The notes under the pieces: model-generated
Seen by the model: only the letters and a program-made list of their open reading frames with translations
Databases searched by the model: none
What the model was told of the DNA's origin: nothing
Assembly (NCBI GenBank): GCA_035948415.1
Contig: DASZJD010000066.1
Location: 1 to 58,954 of the forward strand
DNA: 58,954 nucleotides
Reading direction: 5' to 3'
Source: Acidimicrobiia bacterium
Lineage (GTDB): Bacteria; Actinomycetota; Acidimicrobiia; IMCC26256; PALSA-555
Made by a program: the position numbers and the translations under genes
Shown here: one piece after another, positions 17,132 to 25,311 of the stretch
Numbering within the stretch: the first letter of the stretch is position 1
How the letters are laid out: the number at the start of each line of letters is the position of its first letter

Positions 17132-17779
17132 TCAGGTGGTGGTCGTGGTGCTGGTGCTCGTGGAGGTGGTCGGCAGCGGCAGGGCGGTCACGGTCAGGGA
17201 CCGGCTGGTCTGGCGGCCGGCGGCGCTCGTGGCGACGAGGACGTAGTGGTGGGCGAGCGGCGGGCAGCGGAAGGGCGCCGAGTGGCTGCCGGACGGAGCG
17301 AACGTCCCCCCGATCGGGAGCCCGTCGGCGCTGATCGTCACGCTCACGGCGTTCTGGGTCGACCAGGTCAGGAGCACCGCGTTGTTCGGCAGGCAGGTCG
17401 GGCTGGTGGGCGAGGCCTGGAGGGCCAGGATCTGGGGCAGCGCCGGCCCGGTGGTCGACGTGGTCGTGCTGCTGCTCGTGGTGGTGCTGCTGCTCGTGGT
17501 GGTGCTGCTGCTCGCGGTCGTGGCGCTGGGGTGGCCGGTGCTGCTCCCGACGGCTAGGGCCAGGACGGCTCCGACCGCCAGGCCGGCCAGGGTGGACCCG
17601 GTCAGCAGGAGGATGGCGCCGCGGTCGCCGGGCCCGGGACCGTCCGGTCCTCCGGGGGGCGGCGGGCCGCCGGGGCCGCCACCGGGGGGGCCGGCGGGGA
17701 CGGTGGGCTCGCCGGTCGGGCGGGCCCGCCCGGAGGGTGGGGCCGGGACCGTCCGGTCGCCCTCGCCGGGCATCGTCAT
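17132..17779 (-). CDS. Membrane-anchored protein with Pro/Gly-rich cytoplasmic head and Ig-like extracellular domain
   Basis: A 215-residue protein of unknown function. Residues 1-53 are Pro/Gly-rich and likely cytoplasmic; a single span covers about 55-78; a Ser/Thr linker (SSSTTT repeats, 88-110) follows; residues 113-200 form a beta-rich domain with two cysteines (TSPTCLP and FRCPP) that could form a disulfide; a Thr/Ser tail ends the protein. This layout suggests an exported, surface-anchored domain. ATG at 17779 has a GGGAG site. The linker is encoded by an 18-base tandem repeat. No catalytic motif is visible. Confidence 0.6.
   Translation of the reverse strand: MTMPGEGDRTVPAPPSGRARPTGEPTVPAGPPGGGPGGPPPPGGPDGPGPGDRGAILLLTGSTLAGLAVGAVLALAVGSSTGHPSATTASSSTTTSSSTTTSSSTTTSTTGPALPQILALQASPTSPTCLPNNAVLLTWSTQNAVSVTISADGLPIGGTFAPSGSHSAPFRCPPLAHHYVLVATSAAGRQTSRSLTVTALPLPTTSTSTSTTTTT
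17466..17519. repeat. Three tandem copies of an 18-base unit encoding the Ser/Thr linker
   Basis: The unit GTGCTGCTGCTCGTGGTG repeats twice exactly and once with changes at its end. On the minus strand it encodes SSSTTT-type hexapeptides, so gain or loss of a unit would keep frame and change linker length. Confidence 0.7.
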
Positions 17780-17878
17780 CGTCGCTCCCTGCGTCGCCGC
17801 GGCCTGGCGGACGGTAGCGGATCGGTCGCGACGCGCCGGTGCCCGCCGAGGTCAGGCGGGCACCGTGACGGCGACGGG

Positions 17879-18343
17879 TCAGCTGGTGCTGGTCGGGGTC
17901 GTGACCCCGCCGTTCTGCAGTCGCTGACACTGCGCGCTCGAGGGGTGGAAGTCGTTCACGAGCTTCGTGACCTGGGCCTCGACCCGCTGCTTGCGCTCGG
18001 CCGCCTTCGACCCGTCGAGGTGCCTCGTCGTGACCGCCCGGTCGATGCGCTGGTCGGCCGCCTTGACGAGGGCGTTGATCAGGTCCTGGCTCGACTTGCC
18101 GTGCTGGGCGGCGAGCTGTCCGATCGTCTGGCCCCCGCACGCCCCGGCCAGGAGGTCTCGCGGCGTGACGCCGAGGGTCCGCGCCGCGACGCGGAGCAGC
18201 CCGACGCGGGCGTGGCCGTGGTGGGTCGCGCTCGGCGCCGGCGTCGTCGGGGTCGTCGTGCCGCCGGTCTGAGCCGCGGCGACGCCGACGCTGCCGAGGG
18301 TGACGAGCCCGGCGGCGAGGGCGGTGACGATGACTCGCTTCAT
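17879..18343 (-). CDS. Secreted small helical protein
   Basis: A 154-residue protein with a clear signal peptide (MKRVIVTALAAGLVTLGSVG, cleavage likely after AAA near residue 24). After a Thr/Pro-rich stretch, about residues 45-135 contain a pattern seen in many actinobacterial secreted proteins: LGVTPRDLLAGACGGQTIGQ, then an Ala-rich LINALVKAADQRIDRAV helix and a Lys/Arg-rich helix. Two cysteines (in GACGG and AQCQR) may pair. ATG at 18343 has AGGAGCG upstream. No enzyme motif is seen; role unknown. It is divergent from the CysQ-like gene. Confidence 0.65.
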   Translation of the reverse strand: MKRVIVTALAAGLVTLGSVGVAAAQTGGTTTPTTPAPSATHHGHARVGLLRVAARTLGVTPRDLLAGACGGQTIGQLAAQHGKSSQDLINALVKAADQRIDRAVTTRHLDGSKAAERKQRVEAQVTKLVNDFHPSSAQCQRLQNGGVTTPTSTS

Positions 18344-18439
18344 GGTTCGCTCCTGTTCGGGGGGTGACCACCAAGGCAACGGCACGGACGTGAGGTGCCG
18401 GTGAAGGCGGGGCTAGGCGCCGGCCAGGCCGTCGGCGGC

Positions 18440-18445
18440 CAGAAT
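18440..18445 (+). promoter_or_regulatory. Candidate -10 element (CAGAAT) for the CysQ-like gene
   Basis: CAGAAT precedes GTG 18453 by seven bases. It overlaps an ATG at 18444, which argues that the GTG rather than the ATG is the real start. Confidence 0.45.
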
Positions 18446-18452
18446 GCCGGGC

Positions 18453-19196
18453 GTGGGCGACCACGAGGACGCAGGCCGGTACGCGGCGGCGGCGGGTGAC
18501 CTGCTCATGGGCCTGCGGGCCCGGGGGATCGCCGACGGGGTCGACGGCTGGCCGCTCGGCGATCGGGGCGACGTGCTCGCCAACCGCTGCCTGCTGGACC
18601 TGCTGGCGCAGGACCACCCGGCCGACGCCGTCCTCTCGGAGGAGTCGGTCGACAGCCGAGCCCGGCTCCGCGCCGACCGGGTGTGGATCGTCGACCCGCT
18701 CGACGGCACCCGCGAGTTCAGCGAGCCGGGCCGCACCGACTGGGCCGTGCACGTCGCGCTCTGGCGGCGCGACGTCGGCGTCCGCGTCGGCGCGGTGGCG
18801 CTCCCCTCCCGGGGCCAGCTGCTGTCGACGGCGTCTCCGCCGGCGGTGCCGGCGCGGCGGGGGCGCCCGCTGCGGGTCGTCGTGAGCCGGAGCCGCCCGC
18901 CCGCCGTGGGTCGGCAGGTCGCGGCTCGGCTCGACGCCGAGCTGGTGACCCTGGGCTCGGCGGGCGCGAAGGCGATGGCGGTCGTCCTCGGCGACGTCGA
19001 CGTCTACCTCCACGCCGGCGGCCAGCACGAGTGGGATTCGGCGGCGCCGACCGCGGTGGCGCAGGCCGCGGGCCTGCACGCCTCGCGCCTCGATGGCGCG
19101 CCGCTCGAGTACAACCGCCGCGACTCGTGGCTGCCGGACCTGCTCGTGTGCCGGCCCGAGCTGACCGAGTCCGTCCTCGCAGTCACGGCCGGATAG
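18453..19196 (+). CDS. CysQ-like / inositol monophosphatase family phosphatase
   Basis: A 247-residue member of the lithium-sensitive Mg2+-dependent phosphatase family. The metal-binding motifs are clear: LSEESVD (first Glu pair, about residue 65), WIVDPLDGTREF (about 88-100) and the C-terminal HEWDSAAP (about 195). CysQ relatives remove the 3'-phosphate from PAP/PAPS in sulfur assimilation; others act on inositol phosphates, and the TREF variant after the DPLDG motif favours the CysQ group. GTG at 18453 is chosen over ATG 18444 because of the CAGAAT hexamer. An alpha/beta hydrolase gene follows after 63 bases. Confidence 0.82.
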   Translation: MGDHEDAGRYAAAAGDLLMGLRARGIADGVDGWPLGDRGDVLANRCLLDLLAQDHPADAVLSEESVDSRARLRADRVWIVDPLDGTREFSEPGRTDWAVHVALWRRDVGVRVGAVALPSRGQLLSTASPPAVPARRGRPLRVVVSRSRPPAVGRQVAARLDAELVTLGSAGAKAMAVVLGDVDVYLHAGGQHEWDSAAPTAVAQAAGLHASRLDGAPLEYNRRDSWLPDLLVCRPELTESVLAVTAG

Positions 19197-19259
19197 GGGG
19201 TTCGGAAGCCCTCGCCGCGTGCCGATCGGACGGTATCGTCCCGGCTGAAGGGGAGGGGC

Positions 19260-20015
19260 GTGGAACTCGTCACTAGCGACGGCGTACGGCTCGTCGCCCG
19301 CCACTGGCGGGCCCGCTCGCCGCGGGCCAGCGTGGTCCTCGCCCACGGCTTCGCCGCCGGGGTGGCCGAGCTGCGGGTCGTCGCGCTCGCGGAAGCGCTC
19401 CGAGACGCCGGCCTCGACGTGCTCGCGTACGACGCCCGCGGGCACGGCGGCTCTGGTGGCGTCGCGACCCTCGGGGACCGGGAGCGCCTCGACGTGGCCG
19501 CCGCCGTCGAGGCGGTGGCCGCCGACGGCCCGGTCGTGATCGTCGGCGCGTCCATGGGCGCGATCGCGGCGCTCCGGTACGCGTCGTCGGCGCCGGGCAC
19601 CGTGGCCGGCGTGGTGTCGGTCAGCTGCCCCGCCCGCTGGCGGCTCCCGCGCAACGCCCGCGGCGTGCTCTCGGCGCTCCTCACCCAGACCGGGTTCGGC
19701 CGCCGACTGGCGCGCCGGCGGATGGGCGTGCGGATCGCGCCGACCGGGACCCGCGCCGTGCCCCCGGTCGAGCTGGTCGGCTCGGTGGGCGCGCCGGTCA
19801 CGATCGTGCACGGGCGTCGCGACCCGTTCATCGCCGTCGGTGACGCCGAGGTGCTCTACGCCGCTGCGCTCGAGCCGCGCCAGCTCGTCGTCGTCGACGA
19901 CCTCGCCCACGCCTTCGACGGGCCCGCGGTCGCGCCGGTGCTCGCCGGCGTGGAGTGGTGCCTGGCGCAGGCGGACGCCCGCGACCCGTTGGGGCGGCGG
20001 GCCGGCGCCGCGTAG
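19260..20015 (+). CDS. Alpha/beta hydrolase
   Basis: A 251-residue cytoplasmic serine hydrolase. Visible elements are the oxyanion region VVLAHGFAAG (about 25-35), the nucleophile elbow IVGASMGAIAALRY (Ser at about 99), the acidic residue in HGRRDPFIAV and the histidine in LAHAF near residue 222. Substrate is unknown; the small lid suggests an esterase or acyl hydrolase. GTG at 19260 has a strong GGGGAGGGG site, and TATCGT at 19234-19239 is a promoter candidate, giving a short leader. It converges on the DegV gene with only six bases between stops. Confidence 0.82.
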   Translation: MELVTSDGVRLVARHWRARSPRASVVLAHGFAAGVAELRVVALAEALRDAGLDVLAYDARGHGGSGGVATLGDRERLDVAAAVEAVAADGPVVIVGASMGAIAALRYASSAPGTVAGVVSVSCPARWRLPRNARGVLSALLTQTGFGRRLARRRMGVRIAPTGTRAVPPVELVGSVGAPVTIVHGRRDPFIAVGDAEVLYAAALEPRQLVVVDDLAHAFDGPAVAPVLAGVEWCLAQADARDPLGRRAGAA

Positions 20016-20021
20016 CGTCGC

Positions 20022-20858
20022 TCAGCCGCCGGCGCGGTCGTCCCACCACCAGGCCAGCCCGGCCAGGCCGGGGCCGGTGTGCACGACCATCACGGGGCCG
20101 AACTCGCCGAGGAACGCTGCTGCGGGGTGGTCACGCTCGCGGACGCGCTCGAGCAGGTCGTCGGCCGCGTCGACCGCCAGCGCGTGGAGCGCGGCCACGT
20201 GCAGCCGCGCCCCCGGAACCCGGGAGCGGCGGAGCAGCCCGACCATGCGGTCGAGGGCGGCGTCGCGGCTCAGCGCCGGCCGCAGGCGACGCACCTTGCC
20301 GTCCCGGAACTCGAAGAGCGGGTTGATCCCGAGCCGGTTGCCGGCCCAGCCCGCGAGGCCCGGCACCCGGCCGCTGCGCACCAGGTGGTCGAGCGTCGGC
20401 AGCGTGGCGACGAGCCGCACCCGGCCGATCACGTGGCGGGCGGCCCGCTCGACGTCGTCGAGCCCTGCACCGGCGGCGGCGGCCTCGGCGGCCGCGAGCA
20501 CGGCCAGGGCCTCGGCCCCGCCGGCGGTGGCGGTGTCGATCACCCGCACCGGCCCGCCCACCGATTCGCCGGCGAGTCGGGCGGCGCCGTAGGTGGCGCT
20601 CATGGACCCGGCGATGGTGAGCACGAGCACGCCCTCGCTGCCGCGGAGCCGATCCTTGATCGCCTGCTCGAACTCGCCCGGGGTCGGCGCCGAGGTGGTG
20701 ACATCCGCCTCTCGCACCAGCTCGTCGAGGGATCGCGTCCCCTCGAGCTCGGCGACGCCCCGCACCGTGAGCCACATCGGCACGACGGTCACGGCGTGGT
20801 TCCTCGCCAGGTCGGCGGGCAGGGCGGCAGCGCTGTCGGTGACGACGGCGACGGTCAC
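20022..20858 (-). CDS. DegV family protein (fatty-acid-binding, FakB-like)
   Basis: A 278-residue DegV protein. Family signatures: the N-terminal VAVVTDSAAALPADLA, the TSAPTPGEFEQAI loop, the acyl-carboxylate loop IAGSMSATYGAARLA and a C-terminal VHTGPGLAG motif. DegV/FakB proteins bind a fatty acid so that a FakA kinase can phosphorylate it to acyl phosphate, the acyl donor for PlsY. The GTG at 20858 overlaps the MFS gene stop (GTGA). A PlsY-like gene heads this three-gene unit, which supports a lipid role. No fakA is in the window. Confidence 0.85.
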   Translation of the reverse strand: MTVAVVTDSAAALPADLARNHAVTVVPMWLTVRGVAELEGTRSLDELVREADVTTSAPTPGEFEQAIKDRLRGSEGVLVLTIAGSMSATYGAARLAGESVGGPVRVIDTATAGGAEALAVLAAAEAAAAGAGLDDVERAARHVIGRVRLVATLPTLDHLVRSGRVPGLAGWAGNRLGINPLFEFRDGKVRRLRPALSRDAALDRMVGLLRRSRVPGARLHVAALHALAVDAADDLLERVRERDHPAAAFLGEFGPVMVVHTGPGLAGLAWWWDDRAGG

Positions 20859-22096
20859 GGCGCCGCCTGTCGCACCGCCGGGCTGGCCACGCGCTCGCTG
20901 ACCAGCATCGAGGCCAGCACGGTCAGCAGCCCGCAGGACAGCAGGACGACGCGCGACGGCTCGAGCTGGCCGACCAGGGGCCAGCGCACGTCGTGGAGGA
21001 GGTCGGCGGCGAGGCCGGCGCCGATGGCGGCGAGGCTCAGCGCGACGCGGATCACGACGTGGAAGGCCGCGAAGGCGAGGACCCGCTCGGTGCCGTCGAG
21101 GCGCGACTGCAGCGCGCCCATCCCGGACGCCAGCGTGAACGCGGCCGCGGCGCCGAACGCGGCCGCGCCGATGTCGGCGATCCACACGTGGCCGGCGAGG
21201 GAGAACACGGCCACGACCCCGCCGATCGTGGCCACGCCGAGGCGAGCCTCGAGCAGCGGGTCGGAGCGACGCCGGCGCTGCAGCACCGCCAGCCCGAGCG
21301 CGGCGCCGACCCCGAACAGGGCGATGAGCACGCCGAACTCGGTGTCACTGGCGTGCAGGACGGTCCGCACGAACACGATGCCGAGCGAGAACAGGGCGCC
21401 GAGGCCGAGCGCCACGGCCGCGGTCGCGGGCATGACCGCTCGCACCAGCGGGATGCGGAAGGCGTCACGGAACCGGACGTCGCGGCGCTCATGGTCCGGC
21501 GCGGTCGGCGCGCCGAGGATCCGGAGCCGGCTGATGTACGCGAACGACACCAGGAACGTCACCGCGTCGATCCAGAACACGAGCGCGAGGGGTCGGTGCA
21601 GCACGGTCGCGATCGGCAGCGCGGCCACGGCCGCGAACGCGCCCGCCCCGAGCGGGATGGTCCCGTACGACGACCCGAGCACGAGCCCGTTGGCGAGCGG
21701 CAGGTCGTCGCCCGCCACGAGGTCCGGGATCGAGGCGTCCCGGGCGGGGAGAAACACGATGCTGGCGGCCTCGATGACGACCGCGCACAGGTAGATCCAC
21801 CAGAGCCCGCGGATCAGCGGCACCGCCGCGATGACGACGGCGCGGAAGCCGTCCATCGCCAGCATGGTCCGGCGCCGGTCCCAGCGGCGCACGGCGCGGG
21901 TGGCGAGCGGGCCCCCGACCGCGGCGGGCAGCAGCCGCAGGGTGAGGATGCCGCCGACCGCCGTCGGCGACCCGGTGAGCTTCAGCGCCAGGGCCATGAA
22001 GGCGACGGTGCCCATCCAGTCGCCGAGGGCCGAGACGCCCTGGCCCGCGAGCAGGTCCCGGAACCCGCGCCGGCGAACCAGCGTCGACACGCTCAC
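20855..22096 (-). CDS. MFS transporter, between PlsY-like and DegV genes
   Basis: A 413-residue major facilitator protein with about 10-12 membrane spans. The N-terminal half has GFRDLLAGQGVSALGDWMGT and RAVRRWDRRRTMLAMDG (an A-loop variant), typical of the enterobactin-exporter / MFS_3 group. The substrate cannot be read from sequence; its coupling to a PlsY-like acyltransferase and a fatty-acid-binding DegV protein makes a lipid, lysophospholipid or fatty acid a reasonable guess. GTG at 22096 overlaps the upstream stop and its own stop overlaps the DegV start, each by four bases. Confidence 0.83.
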   Translation of the reverse strand: MSVSTLVRRRGFRDLLAGQGVSALGDWMGTVAFMALALKLTGSPTAVGGILTLRLLPAAVGGPLATRAVRRWDRRRTMLAMDGFRAVVIAAVPLIRGLWWIYLCAVVIEAASIVFLPARDASIPDLVAGDDLPLANGLVLGSSYGTIPLGAGAFAAVAALPIATVLHRPLALVFWIDAVTFLVSFAYISRLRILGAPTAPDHERRDVRFRDAFRIPLVRAVMPATAAVALGLGALFSLGIVFVRTVLHASDTEFGVLIALFGVGAALGLAVLQRRRRSDPLLEARLGVATIGGVVAVFSLAGHVWIADIGAAAFGAAAAFTLASGMGALQSRLDGTERVLAFAAFHVVIRVALSLAAIGAGLAADLLHDVRWPLVGQLEPSRVVLLSCGLLTVLASMLVSERVASPAVRQAAP

Positions 22097-22695
22097 GGCG
22101 CGACCGGGTCTCGATCGAAGAGGAGCCGACGCACGTACGCGGCCCCGGCGGGCGGCGCCGGGCGGGCGTTGCCGAGGACCCGCTTCAGGAGCATCGGCGC
22201 CGCCACCGCGCCGCCGGCCACGGCGCCGCCGGTCCCGTTCGTGACCGCCAGCACGGGGGCGAGCACGACCGCGGCGACGAAGCCGCCGAGCCCGGTCTGG
22301 TGCGCGAGCCGGAACACCACGAGCGTGGCGAGCAGCAGCAGCGCGCCCGGCCAGGCGGTCACGAGCAGCGATCCGAGCGCGGGCGCGATGCCGCGCCCGC
22401 CGTGGCCGCGCAGAAACGGCGACCAGTCGTGACCCGCGACGGCGCAGCCGCCGGCGACGCCGGCGAGGACCGGGTGGTGCAGCAGCAGCAGCGGCCCGAG
22501 CGCGCCCTTCGCCACGTCGCAGATCCCCGCCCCGGCGAGGGCGGGGAAGCCCGCGACCCGGTACAGCGCGGTGCCCGAGACGGTGCCGGTCTCGGTCTGG
22601 CGCAGGTCGACGCCCCGCCGCCAGCGGGCCATGAGGTTCGAAAAGGGGATCGCGCCGACAAGGAACGAGAGCACGCACACCCCGGCCGCCAGCAT
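22093..22695 (-). CDS. PlsY-like glycerol-3-phosphate acyltransferase homologue
   Basis: A 200-residue membrane protein with about five spans. It keeps PlsY landmarks: AIPFSNLMARW (PlsY motif 1 region), AGHDWSPFLRGHGGRGIAP (cf. GHxxPxFLxFxGGKGVA) and DVAKGALG. However, the highly conserved GSGNIGATN motif reads TETGTVSGTA here, and Lys of GGKG is Arg. PlsY moves an acyl group from acyl phosphate to glycerol 3-phosphate; the altered motif suggests another acceptor or lost activity. ATG at 22695 follows CAGAAT by six bases. It leads the unit with the MFS and DegV genes. Confidence 0.75.
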   Translation of the reverse strand: MLAAGVCVLSFLVGAIPFSNLMARWRRGVDLRQTETGTVSGTALYRVAGFPALAGAGICDVAKGALGPLLLLHHPVLAGVAGGCAVAGHDWSPFLRGHGGRGIAPALGSLLVTAWPGALLLLATLVVFRLAHQTGLGGFVAAVVLAPVLAVTNGTGGAVAGGAVAAPMLLKRVLGNARPAPPAGAAYVRRLLFDRDPVAP

Positions 22696-22701
22696 CGGGT
22701 C

Positions 22702-22707
22702 ATTCTG
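22702..22707 (-). promoter_or_regulatory. Candidate -10 element (CAGAAT) for the PlsY-like unit
   Basis: On the minus strand CAGAAT is followed by six bases and the ATG at 22695, giving a leaderless three-gene transcript. Confidence 0.5.
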
Positions 22708-22752
22708 GCCTGGGCCCGGTCGCGGCCGGCCGATGGCGGGCGGGTCGGCGGG

Positions 22753-23961
22753 TCAGGGTCGACAGACGGCCGGCAGGGGGTGGCGGTACAGGCCGGCCGC
22801 GTTCTGGTGGGTCAGCTTCCGCAGCTCCTCGACGGGCAGGTCGCCCCAGAAGCGCTCGATGACCGCCTGGGTGTTCGGCCACGTGCCGTCGCCGTGCGGG
22901 TAGTCGACCTCGACCATGATGTGGTCGATCCCGATCGCGTGCCGGGTGGCGATCGTCGAGGGGTCGTCGATGGTGCAGAACCAGAAGCTGTGGCGCAGCA
23001 CGTCGGCGGGCCGCATCCCCCGGAACCCGTCGAGCCCGTAGCCGGAGCGGTCGACGATGTTGTCGAGGCGGTCGATGAGCATCGCGACCCAGCCGATGCC
23101 GCCCTCGGACATCGCCACCTTGAGGTCCGGGAGCTTCACCGACCACGCCGACCACAGCCACTCGGCGCACGCGGTGAGCGACAGCTGGCCGAAGAGGGTG
23201 GCGCCGAGCTGGAGCGGCGGGCAGCCGCGCGGGAAGTCGGGCATGCCGGAGGAGCCGACGTGGAGGCTCACCACCGTGCCGGTCTCGGCGCAGGCGGCGA
23301 GGATCGGCGCCCAGTAGTCGTCGAAGATCGAGGGGAAGCCGATCCGGTGCGGACGCTCCGGCAGCGTCACCGACCGGAAGCCCCGCTCGGCGTTGCGACG
23401 GATCTCGGCCGCGCCGAGCTCCGGGTCGGCGAGCCACGTGATGCCCATCGGGATGATCCGGTCCGGGTGGGGCGAGTACCACTCGTCGTAGAACCAGTCG
23501 TTCCACGCCCGCGTCACCGCCAGCCCGAGCTCGGGGTCCTTGGCGTGGGAGTACACGCGCCCGCAGAAGCCCGTGATCATCGACGGGAAGTTCAGGGACG
23601 CCCAGACCCCGTTGATGTCCATGTCGTGGACGCGGGCCTCGATGTCCCAGCAGCCGCGACGCATCTGGTCGAAACGGAACGGCTCGATCTTCACCGTCTC
23701 GAGCCGCCGGCCCGCGACCGCGTTCTGGCCCACCTGGAAGTGCCGCTCGCCCTCGAACTCCCACACCTCGTGGCCGGCCTCGTCCTCGACGACCCGCGGG
23801 GCCCGGTCCTGCAGCGCGCGCGGGAGGCGACCCTCGAACATGTGGGGCGGCTCGACCAGGTGGTCGTCGACCGAGATGATCGTGTATCGCACCTCGCGCG
23901 GCTCGGGCTCCGGGAGGAACAGCTCGGGGTGCAGCGCGGCGGGATCAGCGGTGGTGGTCAC
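22753..23961 (-). CDS. Amidohydrolase-2 family metal-dependent hydrolase/decarboxylase
   Basis: A 402-residue TIM-barrel protein of the amidohydrolase_2 (PF04909) group, which includes ACMS decarboxylase and related C-C lyases. Metal-ligand candidates are SVDDHLVEPPHMF near residue 31 (Asp-x-His variant of HxH), the VSLHVGSSG histidine at about 228, and the VEVDYPHGDGTWP aspartate near 355. GTG at 23961 lies one base beyond the P450 stop, so the two are co-transcribed. The partner P450 suggests a catabolic role for a ring-containing or isoprenoid substrate. A second, related protein is at the right window edge. Confidence 0.82.
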   Translation of the reverse strand: MTTTADPAALHPELFLPEPEPREVRYTIISVDDHLVEPPHMFEGRLPRALQDRAPRVVEDEAGHEVWEFEGERHFQVGQNAVAGRRLETVKIEPFRFDQMRRGCWDIEARVHDMDINGVWASLNFPSMITGFCGRVYSHAKDPELGLAVTRAWNDWFYDEWYSPHPDRIIPMGITWLADPELGAAEIRRNAERGFRSVTLPERPHRIGFPSIFDDYWAPILAACAETGTVVSLHVGSSGMPDFPRGCPPLQLGATLFGQLSLTACAEWLWSAWSVKLPDLKVAMSEGGIGWVAMLIDRLDNIVDRSGYGLDGFRGMRPADVLRHSFWFCTIDDPSTIATRHAIGIDHIMVEVDYPHGDGTWPNTQAVIERFWGDLPVEELRKLTHQNAAGLYRHPLPAVCRP

Positions 23962-23962
23962 G

Positions 23963-25222
23963 TCAGCTCCTCGGGTTCGCCCTGCGCAGCCGCAGGGGGA
24001 CGTGGCGAAGTCCGGTGTGCTTGTTGCTACGCGTCCACTCCGGGACGCCGGCCGGCTCGAGCGCCTCGACTCGGCGGGCCAGCTCGTCGAGGGTGACCCG
24101 CAGCTCGAGCCGGGCCAGGCTGGCGCCGAGGCAGAAGTGGGGCCCGTGCCCGAAGCCCACGTGCGGGTTCGGGTCCCGGCCCACGTCGAACCGCATCGAG
24201 TCTGGGAAGACGCGCTCGTCGCGGTTCGCCGACGCCTCCCAGAACACGACCTTCTCACCGGCGGCGACGGGCACGCCACCGAGCTCGGTGTCGCGGGTCG
24301 CCGTGCGCCGGTTGTACGCCGCCGGGCTGGTCCAGCGCACGACCTCCTCGACGGCGCGGTCGCGGTGGGCCGGCTCGGCGCGCAGCGCCCGCCACTGCTC
24401 GGGCCGCTCGGCCAGGGCCAGGAGACCGCCGGCGGCGGCGCTGCGCGTCGTCTCGGCCCCGGCCGCGTACAGGAGGGAGAAGAAGAGCTGCAGCTCCTCG
24501 TCCGTGAGCTGCGGCGGGTCCTCGTCGTCGAGGCGGGCGTGCACCACGACGGAGAGCATGTCGGGCCCCGGGTGACCCCGCTTCTCGGCGATGAGCGCGG
24601 TGCCGTAGTCGAGCATCGCCGCCTGCGCCGCCACCACCTCGTCGGTGGCCTCGAGGTAGGCACGCGCCTTGAAGTCGAAGGTGAGGTCGACCCACTCGCC
24701 GAGCTGGTGGCGGTCCCCGGGGGGCACGCCGAGGAGCAGCGCGATGGCCTGGAGGGGCAGCTCCCGGACCAGCGCCACCGCGTCGCACTCGTCGCCGACG
24801 TCCTCGAGGACGGCGGCGAAGCGGCGCCGCAGGTCGGCCTCGAGGTCGCCCACGACCTTCGGGGTGAGCCCGACGCTGACCAGCCGGCGGATCCGGGCGT
24901 GCCGCGGGTCGTCCATCATGTTCAGCACGGCCCCGGCGATCGCCTGGTCGGGCAGGATCGTGCCCGCCCGGGCCCGGTGGCCGCCGCGCTCGGAGGAGTA
25001 CGTGGCCGGGTCGTGCGTCACCGCGAGGGTCTCGGCGTGGGTGGCGACCGACCAGAAGCCCTCCCCGTCGGGGGTGTGCGGCGTCGCCTCGTGCCAGAGC
25101 ACCGGCGCCTCGCGGCGATGGGCCACGAAGACGTCGTGCGGGAACCCGTGCGCGAAGTTGTCGAGGTCGGTCAGGTCGAAGCCCGACAGGACATCGGCGG
25201 TCGGCACCGCCCGCACCGTCAC
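23963..25222 (-). CDS. Cytochrome P450
   Basis: A 419-residue bacterial P450. The I-helix oxygen-binding motif is AAGAETTRS, the K-helix ExxR is EEVVRW, and the heme loop is FGHGPHFCLGASLAR with Cys364 as ligand. P450s insert oxygen using electrons from a ferredoxin and reductase, neither of which is encoded nearby. The N-terminal pattern FDLTDLDNFAHGFPHDVF is like that of steroid and alkyl side-chain hydroxylases of the CYP124/125/142 type, but this is only resemblance. The start is uncertain: GTG 25222 is used; TTG 25231 or GTG 25207 are possible. It is divergent from the VOC-P450 pair. Confidence 0.93.
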   Translation of the reverse strand: MTVRAVPTADVLSGFDLTDLDNFAHGFPHDVFVAHRREAPVLWHEATPHTPDGEGFWSVATHAETLAVTHDPATYSSERGGHRARAGTILPDQAIAGAVLNMMDDPRHARIRRLVSVGLTPKVVGDLEADLRRRFAAVLEDVGDECDAVALVRELPLQAIALLLGVPPGDRHQLGEWVDLTFDFKARAYLEATDEVVAAQAAMLDYGTALIAEKRGHPGPDMLSVVVHARLDDEDPPQLTDEELQLFFSLLYAAGAETTRSAAAGGLLALAERPEQWRALRAEPAHRDRAVEEVVRWTSPAAYNRRTATRDTELGGVPVAAGEKVVFWEASANRDERVFPDSMRFDVGRDPNPHVGFGHGPHFCLGASLARLELRVTLDELARRVEALEPAGVPEWTRSNKHTGLRHVPLRLRRANPRS

Positions 25223-25299
25223 ACCGAGCAATGTAGGCGCTCCCCCGTTCGCCGACCGGCGGCGTCGCGTCGAGCGTGCGGGGCCGTCCGGGCGGGCGA

Positions 25300-25305
25300 T
25301 ACGGT
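25300..25305 (+). promoter_or_regulatory. Candidate -10 element (TACGGT) for the VOC-P450 pair
   Basis: TACGGT is followed by six bases and GTG 25312; it marks the start of the plus-strand catabolic genes. Confidence 0.45.
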
Positions 25306-25311
25306 GCGGGC

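Noticed and set aside
17466-17519. Possible CRISPR-like array
   Set aside because: Units are 18 bases with no spacers and encode a Ser/Thr linker in frame; no cas genes are present.
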